A stretch of DNA of 64,000 bases from Roseovarius sp. (GCF_030373445.1 NZ_JAUCYU010000001.1:558001-622000); one strand, 5' to 3'. Shown: positions 26,117 to 35,984, counted from the stretch's first letter. Translations and numbers: made by a program. Notes: a model not told the origin generated them from the sequence alone.

Positions 26117-27246
26117 CGGCTGGCCGTGCGGGCGGCGTCGGCCAGCGGCGCGCCCTCGGCCGGCCAGAATACACCTGACGCCAGCACTTCGAGCTTGGCC
26201 GAGGGCAGCACGTAGCTCACCCGCAGGTGTCCCGGCACTGGTGCCGTCCACGCCACGGTGTCGAGCGCCGGGTCGCCCGCCTGGCCCTCGCCCTGTTCCG
26301 CCCCACCGTCGCGGCGCGGCGCGGGATCCTGTAATCGGGCATCTTCGAGCAGCCCGGCCATCGCGCCCTTCCGCCCGTCGCCATCGACCGGGTCGAGGTT
26401 GGCATTGCCCGCCAGCACAAACGCCCCCTCCGCCACCGGCCCGAGCGCCCCGTCGAGGTAGCGCTGCCACAACGTGATCTCGTCATGGTTCCGGCGTCCG
26501 TTCCGGTCTTCCGGCCCGTCGAAGACAGGCGGCGTGGCGTGGAAGGTCAGGAGGTTGAGGCGCCTGTCGCCCAGCTTCACCGGCACGACCCAATGGCCGA
26601 CAGAGGAGAGCCGCTGCACCGCCGCGTTCATCCCGCCATCGGCAATCTCACCGGGCAGGTCGGCCCAGAGCATGTCGCTGAAATCCTGCACCTCCCCCTC
26701 CGCCACGGGGTAGCGCGAGAACACCGCCATGCCCCCCTCGCCCGCGAACCAGCCATAGCCCTGCGCATCTTCCGGCTCGCCCAGCCGCCCGTCGCCGTCG
26801 AGGTCATGCCCGCTGGCCATGCCGCTGTTGGGTTGCAGGGCGAAGATGTGCGGATATTCCGTCCCCGCCGCGCCGATCAGGTCACGCAGGGCGCGCAGGG
26901 TTTCCTGCCCGTGATCGTAATCCACCCCCTGCAGGATCAGCACGTCGGGCGCCACATGGGCCACCACCTCGGCCACCGCCCCGGCCTGCGGATCGCCCCT
27001 GAGGATATCGCGCAGCAGAAGGCCCGGCCCCTTGCGGGACAGCTCGGTGTGAAATGTCGCGATGCGCAGGGTTTCGGCCATCGCCGGCCCCGCCCAAAGC
27101 CAGGCCAGTAGGCCGAGGATCAGGCTTCCTGCAACCCGTTGGCGCCATCCTTGCCATAGACCCGGCGGCGCTTGGCCTCGATCAGTTCGGCCACGCGCGA
27201 CAGGGCGATGCCCCGGATCAACATGCTTGCAGGAAGGAAGGCCCAT
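26080..27246 (-). CDS. Secreted endonuclease/exonuclease/phosphatase-fold protein
   Basis: The mature part has the fold's marks: RIATFHTELSRKG at the start, DVLILQGVDYDHG in place of the usual glutamate motif, and LLTFHATPPVFDG, FVLAGNANLDPVDGDG and SRHRVVWVDL near the end. A clear signal peptide (AGSLILGLLAWLWAGPAMA) precedes. The only ATG giving the whole signal peptide is at 27,246, deep inside the upstream gene, so a non-standard start near 27,130 may be the real one. A DLDGDGRLGEPED segment could bind calcium. Nuclease or phosphatase activity cannot be told apart here. Confidence 0.82.
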   Translation of the reverse strand: MGLPSCKHVDPGHRPVARGRTDRGQAPPGLWQGWRQRVAGSLILGLLAWLWAGPAMAETLRIATFHTELSRKGPGLLLRDILRGDPQAGAVAEVVAHVAPDVLILQGVDYDHGQETLRALRDLIGAAGTEYPHIFALQPNSGMASGHDLDGDGRLGEPEDAQGYGWFAGEGGMAVFSRYPVAEGEVQDFSDMLWADLPGEIADGGMNAAVQRLSSVGHWVVPVKLGDRRLNLLTFHATPPVFDGPEDRNGRRNHDEITLWQRYLDGALGPVAEGAFVLAGNANLDPVDGDGRKGAMAGLLEDARLQDPAPRRDGGAEQGEGQAGDPALDTVAWTAPVPGHLRVSYVLPSAKLEVLASGVFWPAEGAPLADAARTASRHRVVWVDLRIE

Positions 27247-27959
27247 GCCGTTATCGTCCAGATCAGCGTTTGCGGATTGGCGACCGACACCGGATCGATG
27301 ATATCCGACGTCGCCTTGATCGCCGTCGGGATAATGAATGGCAGCAAAGCCCCTAACACAATGTTAACGCCGGCATCGCGCTTGAGCCGGTCAACCACGT
27401 CGCCGCCGCGGGTCGGGTCGAACAGCGGCAGGTTCACCCACACGTTGAACGACCCCTTGCGCATGGGCCAGTTCAGCATCCGCACGTAGGTGACGAAGAC
27501 CAGCATCATCACCAGCGACACGGCATAGGAGATTCCCGCCGCGGTGCGCACGTCGCCGATCAGGCCCGGCCCGGCATCGGGCGGCAGCATCAGGATCACC
27601 AGCCGCACCGGGGAATAGGGGAAATCGATCACCCGGCCCAGCGCGTCGCCGGTCATGGCCAGCACCTCTGTCAGGCCGTTGGGATCGGTCTTGCCGCGCA
27701 TGATCAGCGAGATGGTGATGATCGACACCGCCAGGGCGATGAACTTGATGCGGTTGAAGGGCGGGGCAAAGCGGAATTCGACGATGCTGGGATACTTGCC
27801 GTAGTATTCCATGAAGGTCAGCAGGGCGGCGAGAAGGGCGATGACGACAACGATCTGGGCGGTATCGGAGGCCACGGTCGGCAGCAGCAACGCCGGAAGC
27901 GCGACGAGAACCGCCACGCAATAGGCGCGAAAAAGCGCACTGACGATCTGCGAAACCAC
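27120..27959 (-). CDS. Integral membrane protein of unknown function
   Basis: This protein has about 279 residues and six or so hydrophobic segments (for example VAVLVALPALLLPTVAS and AQIVVVIALLAALLTFM) and ends in a charged helix (LSRVAELIEAKRRRVYG). I chose the GTG at 27,959, just ahead of the first membrane segment and after GAAGGGA. The frame is open to 28,226, but those 89 extra residues are hydrophilic and of doubtful coding character. I do not recognise the family. The next gene starts inside or at its end. Confidence 0.7.
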   Translation of the reverse strand: MVSQIVSALFRAYCVAVLVALPALLLPTVASDTAQIVVVIALLAALLTFMEYYGKYPSIVEFRFAPPFNRIKFIALAVSIITISLIMRGKTDPNGLTEVLAMTGDALGRVIDFPYSPVRLVILMLPPDAGPGLIGDVRTAAGISYAVSLVMMLVFVTYVRMLNWPMRKGSFNVWVNLPLFDPTRGGDVVDRLKRDAGVNIVLGALLPFIIPTAIKATSDIIDPVSVANPQTLIWTITAWAFLPASMLIRGIALSRVAELIEAKRRRVYGKDGANGLQEA

Positions 27960-28333
27960 TGCCCGTTTCCCTTCAAACTGGCCAGGCCCGGTACGATGCC
28001 GCGCCTTTGTCCCAACTTGATCCCGCCCGTCCGGGCGGTTTGCCTCATTCTTGTCCAATTTTTGCCCCTTTTCCACCACGGGCTCAAGCTTGCCCGTTAA
28101 GGGACATGAATTTTCTGTCCAATTGATGATGCAAGTGGTGCGGGAATGCATCAATTTGAAATCGGAATTTTGACGTTCTTGTGTATATACACAAGATAAT
28201 GTGGATTGGGGCAATCCCGCCACCAAACCTGAACGGGCTGCGCTAACTTTCGCTTAAGGGGTGTGGCGCCCGTCCGGCCCGCACGCAGGGCGTGCAGGCC
28301 GGAGCAGCGACCGAAACAAGGCAGGCTTGTGCC
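27960..28333. other. Non-coding region between leuD and the membrane protein gene
   Basis: About 370 bases with no convincing gene under the start chosen for the membrane protein. The AT-rich middle holds a perfect 20-bp palindrome (28,177-28,196, separate entry). It also holds an inverted repeat GATGCA/TGCATC (28,128-28,133 and 28,147-28,152). It is probably the promoter and control region of the membrane protein gene. Confidence 0.6.
28177..28196. promoter_or_regulatory. Perfect 20-bp palindrome, candidate operator
   Basis: TCTTGTGTATATACACAAGA is its own reverse complement over all 20 bases. On the plus strand it sits in a 19-base spacer between TTGACG (28,170-28,175) and GATAAT (28,195-28,200), a layout known from MerR-type promoters. 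On the minus strand it is about 220 bases upstream of the membrane protein start. The TGTATATACA centre also resembles GntR-family operators. No matching regulator gene is adjacent. Confidence 0.5.
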
Positions 28334-28939
28334 TCAGACCCAGGGCCGCTCGGCGGCGGCGCGGGTCTCGTAGGCGGCGATCGAGTCGGCCTTTTCCATC
28401 GTCAGGCCGATATCGTCGAGCCCTTCCAGAAGGCAGTGCTTCTTGAAGCTGTCGATCTCGAAGGGGATCACCTCGCCATCCGAGGTGGTCACGGTCTGCG
28501 CCTCGAGGTCGACCTCCATCCGCGCGTTCGAGCCCTTCTCGGCATCCTTCATCAGCACGTCCACCTGCTCCTGCGGCAGCGAGATCGGCAGGATGCCGTT
28601 CTTGAAGCAGTTGTTGTAGAAGATGTCGGCAAAGCTCGGCGCGATGACACAGCGGATGCCGAAATCCTTGATCGCCCAGGGCGCGTGCTCGCGGCTCGAG
28701 CCGCAGCCGAAATTGGCCCCGGCGACCAGCACCTCGGCCTCGCGGTATTGCGGCTTGTTCAGCACGAAGCTCTCGATCTCGCCACCGTCATCGTCGAAGC
28801 GCATCTCGTGGAACAGGTTCACCCCCAGCCCCGACCGCTTGATCGTCTTCAGGAACTGCTTGGGGATGATCATGTCGGTATCGACGTTGATCATCGGCAT
28901 GGGCGCCGCGACCCCGGTGATTTTCGTGAATTTTTCCAT
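28334..28939 (-). CDS. leuD: 3-isopropylmalate dehydratase small subunit
   Basis: LeuD is the small subunit of isopropylmalate isomerase, with 201 residues. Marks are [16 protein letters not shown], the [16 protein letters not shown] loop and [13 protein letters not shown]. The ATG at 28,939 has GAGG eight bases upstream. It lies downstream of leuC, separated by an unusual DUF4375-like gene. Confidence 0.95.
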   Translation of the reverse strand: MEKFTKITGVAAPMPMINVDTDMIIPKQFLKTIKRSGLGVNLFHEMRFDDDGGEIESFVLNKPQYREAEVLVAGANFGCGSSREHAPWAIKDFGIRCVIAPSFADIFYNNCFKNGILPISLPQEQVDVLMKDAEKGSNARMEVDLEAQTVTTSDGEVIPFEIDSFKKHCLLEGLDDIGLTMEKADSIAAYETRAAAERPWV

Positions 28940-29012
28940 CGTCTTATCCTCACTGGATATGTGCAACATCCTTGCACGTCATCAGGTTGTCCGCAGGCCC
29001 TCGCAGCCTGCG

Positions 29013-29537
29013 TCAGTGGCGTGTTTCAAACTCGGTACGGTGCCTCGTGATGAAGCTGTGGAGCCGGTCGCCCAGATGCTCGTCGAACTTCGAGTCGAGG
29101 ATGTCCTGATCGATGTCGTCGAGCCATTCATCCGCCTTTTCCGCGTCGAGTTTATCACTCGCCTCCTCGTAAACTTCCCAGGTGAATACCTCTGGCAACC
29201 CAAACAGACCAAGCGCATCGCGGGACCGCGCGGCGACCTCGTCGAACCCGAGGGCCTCCATCGCGTCGATGCTCAGCTTCGTGAGCTCCGGCGTGTTCTG
29301 GAACACCCCGGTGATGCCCCCATCCATGACCAGCGTGTAATAGTTCACCGCGCCGGTCAGGACCCTTGGCCCCCGTGCCAGATCATACATCGCCTCCGGG
29401 TTGTCGTCGTCGAAGTATGGAATGGCGAAATGGGCCGCCACGGAATACGGATCGAGCCCGCTGTCGACCAGTTTCTCGAACTGGTCGACATAACGAATGG
29501 GCTCACCTTCGTACAAAGGGCGTTCACCCGCCGACAT
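29013..29537 (-). CDS. DUF4375 (DMP19-like) protein inserted between leuC and leuD
   Basis: This acidic protein has 174 residues. The segment TGAVNYYTLVMDGGITGVFQ followed by NTPELTKLSIDAMEALGFDEVA matches the DUF4375/DMP19 pattern, in which a glycine-rich turn leads to a helix of alternating hydrophobics. The ATG lies three bases beyond the leuC stop, so it is read as part of the leu operon, with leuD 73 bases downstream. Family function is unknown; some members are immunity-like or DNA-mimic proteins. The fit is by eye. Confidence 0.65.
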   Translation of the reverse strand: MSAGERPLYEGEPIRYVDQFEKLVDSGLDPYSVAAHFAIPYFDDDNPEAMYDLARGPRVLTGAVNYYTLVMDGGITGVFQNTPELTKLSIDAMEALGFDEVAARSRDALGLFGLPEVFTWEVYEEASDKLDAEKADEWLDDIDQDILDSKFDEHLGDRLHSFITRHRTEFETRH

Positions 29538-29540
29538 GGC

Positions 29541-30944
<1,404 letters not shown>

Positions 30945-30999
30945 GGGTCCTCTCCGGTTCTTCAGATGGAGTTGTGGTGTGACAGGAATGGCCGCGCGC

Positions 31000-31068
31000 T
31001 CATAGGCGCGCCAGCACCGTCATCGTCGCGCCGTGGAAGCGCCAAGGCAGGCGCGCGCGGTCATCCAT
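31000..31068 (-). CDS. Possible 22-residue leader peptide upstream of leuC
   Basis: An ATG-started frame of 22 codons ends in TGA 55 bases before leuC. The product ([20 protein letters not shown] then RL) has three leucines and several arginines. Position suggests a leader peptide, but the leucines are not in a run, no clear ribosome-binding site was seen and no terminator/antiterminator pair was worked out. Chance is a real possibility. Confidence 0.25.
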   Translation of the reverse strand: MDDRARLPWRFHGATMTVLARL

Positions 31069-31162
31069 GTCGAAAATCCGTGTCATGGGGATGGAGATAT
31101 AGCGAGTCAGGCCCCGTCGCAAGAGAAACGCAATCGGAGGCGCCCGCGGCCCCGGCGGGATC

Positions 31163-31222
31163 TTGAGTATTTTCGGAAAAGTGAAAGCGGGGCCTGTCTT
31201 TCATCTTTCCCCAAATACTCAA
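31163..31222. repeat. Long imperfect hairpin from two back-to-back intergenic half-elements
   Basis: TTGAGTATTT (31,163-31,172) pairs perfectly with AAATACTCAA (31,213-31,222). Inside it GGAAA/TTTCC and TGAAAG/CTTTCA continue the stem around a ten-base loop, with two small internal loops. The arms resemble the half-elements at 35,985 and 58,811. It lies downstream of the P1 peptidase gene and could end that transcript, although no T-run follows. Confidence 0.6.
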
Positions 31223-31230
31223 TAGAGCTG

Positions 31231-32229
31231 TCAGCCGAACCGGGCGCGCCAGCACGGTTTCAAGTCCCCCGCCTCCGCCCGCGCCTCGTAGACCCCGCGG
31301 GCGATGGCGCGGGCCACGCAGATGGCGGCGGCATGGCCCAGCAGAAGCATGTCGGCCAGCGGGTCGTCGAGCGGCTTCTCCCCGGTGGCGGTGGCAAAGA
31401 TCAGGTCGCCGTCGAGCGGCGTGTGCGCCGGCACAAGGGCACGCGCGAGCCCGTCATGGGCGGCGGTGGCCAACCGCGTGCATTGCGCTTGCGTCAACGC
31501 GGCGTCGGTGGCGACGATCCCGATGGTGGTGTTGCCGGGGTCGCGACCCTTGATGTGAGGGGCCAGCGGCGGCGCGGCGGGGGCCAGCCCGAGCCCGCCG
31601 AACTCGTCCCCGATCTCGAAGGGCGCCGCCCAGAATTGCGGACCTTTGCCGACGATGGCCGAGCCCAGCGCGTTCACCGCCACCAGCGCGCCGACGACAT
31701 GCCCCGTGGGCAGCACCAGCGAGGCGGAGCCGATCCCGCCTTTCAGACCTGCCGTCATCGCCCCCGTTCCGGCCCCTTCCGTGCCCAGCGCGAAGTCGGG
31801 CGCGGCGGCCTCCAGCGCCTCGGCCCCCAGCCGCTTGTAGGGGTTCTCCGGCCAGTCCTTTGCGCCGCCATTCGCGAGATCGAACAGGATCGCCCCCGGC
31901 ACGATCGGCACCGGCACGGGACCGATGGCAAAGCCACGCCCCGAGACGCGCAGCGTATCCGCCACGCCCGAGGCCGCATCGAGACCGAAGGCCGAGCCGC
32001 CCGAGAGCACCAGTGCATCGACCTCCTGCACCGTCTTGTCGGGCGCCAGCAAATCCGTCTCGCGCGTGCCCGGCGCGCCGCCCATCACCTGCACGCCGGC
32101 GGTGAAGGGCGTATCGCCCGTCAGCACGGTCGCCCCGGTCTTGATCCGCGCATCGGCCGCATGCCCCACGCGCAGGCCCGCGACATCGGTGATCAGGTTC
32201 CGTTTGCCCGGCTGATATGCTTCCGTCAC
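31231..32229 (-). CDS. P1 (S58/DmpA) family peptidase
   Basis: This is a self-cleaving N-terminal nucleophile-type aminopeptidase family member, 332 residues. Family features are the N-terminal NLITDVAGLRVGHA, LSGGSAFGLDAASGV and the cleavage/nucleophile region GNTTIGIVATDA about residue 240. The GTG start has a GGAGA upstream. Relatives include D-aminopeptidase DmpA and beta-peptidyl aminopeptidases, so the substrate is open. Confidence 0.9.
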   Translation of the reverse strand: MTEAYQPGKRNLITDVAGLRVGHAADARIKTGATVLTGDTPFTAGVQVMGGAPGTRETDLLAPDKTVQEVDALVLSGGSAFGLDAASGVADTLRVSGRGFAIGPVPVPIVPGAILFDLANGGAKDWPENPYKRLGAEALEAAAPDFALGTEGAGTGAMTAGLKGGIGSASLVLPTGHVVGALVAVNALGSAIVGKGPQFWAAPFEIGDEFGGLGLAPAAPPLAPHIKGRDPGNTTIGIVATDAALTQAQCTRLATAAHDGLARALVPAHTPLDGDLIFATATGEKPLDDPLADMLLLGHAAAICVARAIARGVYEARAEAGDLKPCWRARFG

Positions 32230-32379
32230 GCACCACTCTCCTTCAGTCTCGAACAGTCTTGACCGGATCGCCCCGGATCGGCAAGAACACCCACAGGCCC
32301 GGGCGATGGCGTCGCCCTTTCACGGCCCTTCCCCACAGTCCTGAACGCCGGGACCTTTCTGATCAAGGAGGGTCTGAAA

Positions 32380-33588
32380 ATGACTGCACGTCCTGAATTC
32401 TACCGCTTCCACAATGGCGAGAAGGCCCCGCTGCCCTTCGCCGTTTCCGAATACGAGGCGCGTCTCGCCGATCTGCGCGACACGATGGAGCAGATGGGCG
32501 CCAGCGCCTGCGTGCTGACCTCGATGCACAACGTGGCGTATTTCTCGGGGTTTCTTTATTGCGCCTTCGGGCGGCCCTATGCCTGTGTCGTCACCGAGAC
32601 CGACTGCGTCACCATCTCCGCCGGGATCGACGCAGGCCAGCCGTGGCGCCGCTCGGTGGGCGACAACATCACCTATACCGACTGGCAGCGCGACAATTTC
32701 TGGCGCGCCGTGCGCGAGGTGACGGGCGAGCACGCGGTGATCGGGTACGAGGGGGATCACCTGACGCTGGCCGGTCGGGACAAGCTCGAAGATTTCCTCA
32801 GGCCGCTGACCATGCTGGATATCGCGCCTGCCACGATGCGCCAGCGGATGATGAAATCCGACGCCGAGATCGCCCTGATCCGCAAATGCACGGCCATCGC
32901 CGATGTGGGCGGTTACGCGATGCGCGAGGCAGTGCGCGAAGGGGTGCGCGAAATCGATGTCGCCATGGCGGGGCGCGACGCGATGGAGCTTGAGATCGCC
33001 CGCGTCTTCCCCGACGCCGAGTATCGTGACACCTGGGTCTGGTTCCAGTCGGGGCTGAACACCGACGGGGCCCACAACCCGGTCACGGCGCGGCCATTGC
33101 AGCGCGGGGATATCCTCAGCCTCAACACCTTCCCGATGGTCTCGGGCTATTACGTGGCTTTGGAACGGACGATGTTCCTGGGCGAGGTCGACGATGCCTC
33201 CCGCAGGATCTGGGAGGCCAACGTCGCCACCCATGAATACGGCATGTCGCTGCTGAAACCGGGGGTGAGCTGCGCCGAGGTGACGCAGAAGATCAACGCC
33301 TTCCTCGAAGAACGTGACCTGCTGCAATACCGCACCTTCGGCTATGGCCATTCCTTCGGCATCCTCAGCCACTATTACGGGCGCGAGGCGGGGCTGGAGC
33401 TGCGCGAGGATATCGACACGGTGCTGCAGCCCGGCATGGTCATCTCGATGGAGCCGATGCTGACCCTGCCCGAGGGGGAGCCCGGCGCCGGCGGCTATCG
33501 CGAACATGACGTGCTGGTGATCACCGAGGCGGGACACGAGAACATCACCGGGTATCCCTATGGGCCGGGGTTCAACGTGGTGGGGTGA
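32380..33588 (+). CDS. M24-family metallohydrolase, creatinase-like
   Basis: This pita-bread-fold enzyme has 402 residues, the length of known creatinases (creatine to sarcosine and urea). The segment NTDGAHNPVTARPLQRGDIL contains the histidine corresponding to the creatinase catalytic base, and FGYGHSFGILSHYYGREAGL is characteristic. Metal ligands of aminopeptidase-type M24 proteins appear incomplete, as expected for creatinase. AGGAGG precedes the ATG. No sarcosine oxidase genes are adjacent. Confidence 0.82.
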   Translation: MTARPEFYRFHNGEKAPLPFAVSEYEARLADLRDTMEQMGASACVLTSMHNVAYFSGFLYCAFGRPYACVVTETDCVTISAGIDAGQPWRRSVGDNITYTDWQRDNFWRAVREVTGEHAVIGYEGDHLTLAGRDKLEDFLRPLTMLDIAPATMRQRMMKSDAEIALIRKCTAIADVGGYAMREAVREGVREIDVAMAGRDAMELEIARVFPDAEYRDTWVWFQSGLNTDGAHNPVTARPLQRGDILSLNTFPMVSGYYVALERTMFLGEVDDASRRIWEANVATHEYGMSLLKPGVSCAEVTQKINAFLEERDLLQYRTFGYGHSFGILSHYYGREAGLELREDIDTVLQPGMVISMEPMLTLPEGEPGAGGYREHDVLVITEAGHENITGYPYGPGFNVVG

Positions 33589-33594
33589 CACCTC

Positions 33595-33831
33595 CGCCCC
33601 GGCCTCCGAGCCGGGGGCTCTTGCTGTCCGAGAGGTCCCGGGGCAAGCCCGGGACGGGTATCATTTGCTTCCCCGCCCCGGCCTCCGCGCCGGGGCCTCT
33701 CCACCGCAGCGAGGTCCCGGGGCAAGCCCGCGATGGGTATCATTTGCTTCCCCGCCCCGGCCTCCGAGCCGGGGCCTCTCCACCGCAGCGAGGTCCCGGG
33801 GCAAGCCCGGGACGGGCTTCCCCCCTGCCAT
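33595..33831. repeat. Three tandem copies of a 79-bp repeat
   Basis: The unit begins CGCCCCGGCCTCCG at 33,595, 33,674 and 33,753, an exact period of 79 bases. Each unit holds two hairpins: CCCCGGC...GCCGGGG and GTCCCGGG-GCAAG-CCCGGGAC (one copy has two changes in the second). It fills most of the gap between the creatinase-like gene and the SCP2 gene; the remaining bases to 33,912 show nothing beyond the SCP2 ribosome-binding region. Confidence 0.9.
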
Positions 33832-33912
33832 CGCCGAAATGACCCACCGTCACGCTTTGCTTTCCCGCGCCCTCTGGCATGCTGACCCCGACCCCAGCCG
33901 GAGACCCCGCCC

Positions 33913-34206
33913 ATGACCCCGCTCGAAGACTTCGCCGCCGCCGTCAGTGCCCGCGCCAAGGGGCGTATCCGGGGCTCCGTCGCGCTCGACATGCCCGATC
34001 TCGGCCGTCTGTACGTGGACGAGACCGGCGCCACCGAAAGCAACCGCGAGGCCGACCTGACGCTGACGGCCACCTCACAGGTCTTCCGCAACATCGTCGA
34101 AGGCAGCCAGAACCCCACCACCGCCGTGATGACCGGCAAGCTCAAGGTCGACGGCAGCCCGATGCGCGCGCTGAAAGTGGGCGAGATCCTCAGCGCGGCG
34201 CCCTGA
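33913..34206 (+). CDS. SCP2 sterol-binding domain protein
   Basis: This small single-domain protein of 97 residues has the SCP2 pattern: LYVDETGATESNREADLTLT, then FRNIVEGSQNPTTAVMTGKL and KVDGSPMRALKVGEIL. Such domains bind lipids or acyl-CoA in the cytoplasm. GGAG lies upstream of the ATG. Related repeat DNA lies on both sides. Confidence 0.9.
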   Translation: MTPLEDFAAAVSARAKGRIRGSVALDMPDLGRLYVDETGATESNREADLTLTATSQVFRNIVEGSQNPTTAVMTGKLKVDGSPMRALKVGEILSAAP

Positions 34207-34210
34207 CGCA

Positions 34211-34285
34211 ATACCCGTCCCGGCCCCCGAGCCGCGCCCCATCACGGCAAGGAGATCCCGGATCGGGCCCGGGACGCTCCCCTCT
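34211..34285. repeat. Degenerate single copy of the 79-bp repeat type
   Basis: The sequence CCCGTCCCGGCCCCCGAGCC and the later GATCCCGGATCGGGCCCGGGAC stretch resemble the tandem unit at 33,595-33,831, with substitutions. It separates the SCP2 gene from the convergent cyclase gene. Confidence 0.5.
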
Positions 34286-34291
34286 CCCGCG

Positions 34292-35113
34292 TCACGTCAT
34301 CGCGAAGATCCGCGCCGGCCCGCCGGAGCCGCCCTTGTGCTTGGGCGCGCCGACCACGATCGTCGCCCCGGTCGCCGGCAGCTTGTCGAGATTGGCGAGG
34401 CACTCGATCCCGAACCGGCCGGAGGGCAGCCAGGCGTAATGCGTCGCGAAATCGGGCGAGGGGCCGAAATCGAGCGACAGGGTGTCCACCGCGATCGACT
34501 GGGCCGCCGTCTCCTCGATCAGCATGTTGGCCGCATCGACATGGAAGCCGGGGAAATGCATCGCCCCCTCACCGTCGGCGTTGCGATAGCCGTCGCCCCC
34601 GACCTTGCCGCCCCAGCCCGAATGCATGGCGACGCAGGCGTTCTCGGGGATCTCGCCATTGGCGTCGATCCAGGCTTTCAGATCCTCCGGCGTCACCTGG
34701 GCATCCGGGTCCTCCTCGGCCTTGGCGGCGATATCCACCACGCAGAGCGGCGCCACCAGCGACGTCACCGGCAATTCGTCGACCGAGGCGCCATCGGCCG
34801 AGAAATGCATCGGCGCGTCGATATGGGTGCCGGTGTGTTCGTTGATGCTCAGGTTGAACAGGTTGAACCCGTGTTCGTCGAAATTGAACTCCTGCGTCAT
34901 CTCGATGCCGGGGGCGCCGAAGAAGGTCGGGAAATCGGGGCCATAGGCGTGGGTCAGGTCCTCGACCGCGCCATGCCCGGCGGCCATGGCCGGCGGCGCC
35001 GCGATCGTGCTGCCCAGCACGGCAGCGGCACCGCTTGCGGCAGTGGCCGTAAAGAAACTCCGCCGCGACAGCATTTTTTCCTTCACGGCGTTCATTACGC
35101 AGATATCACACAT
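34292..35113 (-). CDS. Tat-exported cyclase-family (kynurenine formamidase-like) hydrolase
   Basis: This is a cyclase/KynB-fold metal hydrolase, 273 residues from the ATG at 35,113, which has AGGGAG eight bases upstream. A twin-arginine signal (SRRSFFTATAASGAAAVLGS) predicts periplasmic export. The metal motif INEHTGTHIDAPMHF is intact, with a second histidine region at the FPGFHVDAAN segment. Kynurenine formamidases are usually cytoplasmic, so the substrate here is probably different. It converges with SCP2. Confidence 0.87.
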   Translation of the reverse strand: MCDICVMNAVKEKMLSRRSFFTATAASGAAAVLGSTIAAPPAMAAGHGAVEDLTHAYGPDFPTFFGAPGIEMTQEFNFDEHGFNLFNLSINEHTGTHIDAPMHFSADGASVDELPVTSLVAPLCVVDIAAKAEEDPDAQVTPEDLKAWIDANGEIPENACVAMHSGWGGKVGGDGYRNADGEGAMHFPGFHVDAANMLIEETAAQSIAVDTLSLDFGPSPDFATHYAWLPSGRFGIECLANLDKLPATGATIVVGAPKHKGGSGGPARIFAMT

Positions 35114-35322
35114 GGATCGCACTCCCTGGTTCATGATTATCCCGCAAGTCTACCGCGACTCGGCCCTTTTCCCCAAAAGGAGTCTCCGCGCGCCGCGCCG
35201 AGGGCCCGGCCGCCGCCGCGAAATTCCGCACCTCGCGGCGCTCACGTCTGGCCCATGGCCGCACCATGCCTATATGCAAGACCTACAGGCAGGAATCGCG
35301 CAGCAACAGGAAAGGGGCCGGC

Positions 35323-35898
35323 ATGGTCTACGTCAAATGGGTCTTCATCATCGCCTTCTGGCTTATCGTGGGCGCCTTCCTGCACTACACCCTGCCGCAG
35401 CACGATATCGCCCGGATCACCGACACCTACGAGAAACGGGTCGATTTCGGCGAGAACTCGATCTTCTGGGCGAACCAGGGCACCGGCGAGGCCGAGGGCA
35501 CGGTGAACCGCGACGTGTTCTTCATCACCGCGGTGCGACCGAACGGCCGGGTGATCGTCTACCGGAACGAGGATACCGGCTGGGGCTGGCCGCCCTATTT
35601 CAAGTTCGACACCTCGAACCTGCAGGCCGAGGCGGCCGACCTGAAATCGACCTCCGAGACCCCCCGCTGGGTGTCGATCCGCCACTATGGCTGGCGCAAC
35701 GAGTTCATCTCGATCTACCCCAACGCGGTCACCATCAAGCGGGTGGCGGGGCCCGACGTGCGGATCATCCCGTGGTTCAACATCATCGTGCTGGCGGTGC
35801 TGGCCGCGCTGTTCTGGGCGATCCGCGTGCGGTGGAAGCGGTTCCGGCGGAACCGGGTCGATCCGAAGGTCGATGAATGGACCGACGGGTGGGGGTGA
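35323..35898 (+). CDS. DUF1523 membrane protein
   Basis: This protein has 191 residues with one membrane segment at each end (VKWVFIIAFWLIVGAFLHYT and FNIIVLAVLAALFWAIRV) and a soluble middle rich in aromatic residues (NEDTGWGWPPYFKFDTSN). This matches the DUF1523 family found in Rhodobacterales. The ATG at 35,323 follows GGAAAGGGG. Function unknown. Confidence 0.85.
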   Translation: MVYVKWVFIIAFWLIVGAFLHYTLPQHDIARITDTYEKRVDFGENSIFWANQGTGEAEGTVNRDVFFITAVRPNGRVIVYRNEDTGWGWPPYFKFDTSNLQAEAADLKSTSETPRWVSIRHYGWRNEFISIYPNAVTIKRVAGPDVRIIPWFNIIVLAVLAALFWAIRVRWKRFRRNRVDPKVDEWTDGWG

Positions 35899-35910
35899 GA
35901 CCCGTCTCGA

Positions 35911-35954
35911 AAACGCTCCAGTGGAGCGTTTCAGGGTCGAACGGGCGGAGCCCC
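35911..35954. repeat. Palindromic intergenic repeat, family 1 (copy 1)
   Basis: AAACGCTCCA (35,911-35,920), one G, then TGGAGCGTTT is a perfect inverted repeat, followed by CGAACGGGCGGAGCC. The same palindrome and tail occur at 62,591-62,633. It lies just after the DUF1523 gene. Confidence 0.85.
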
Positions 35955-35984
35955 GGATGAGCCTGCGCCCGCTGAACCGTCGGA

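Noticed and set aside
31061..31255. A 64-residue frame between leuC and the P1 peptidase gene
   Set aside because: It runs through the hairpin repeat at 31,163-31,222 and shows no conserved character.
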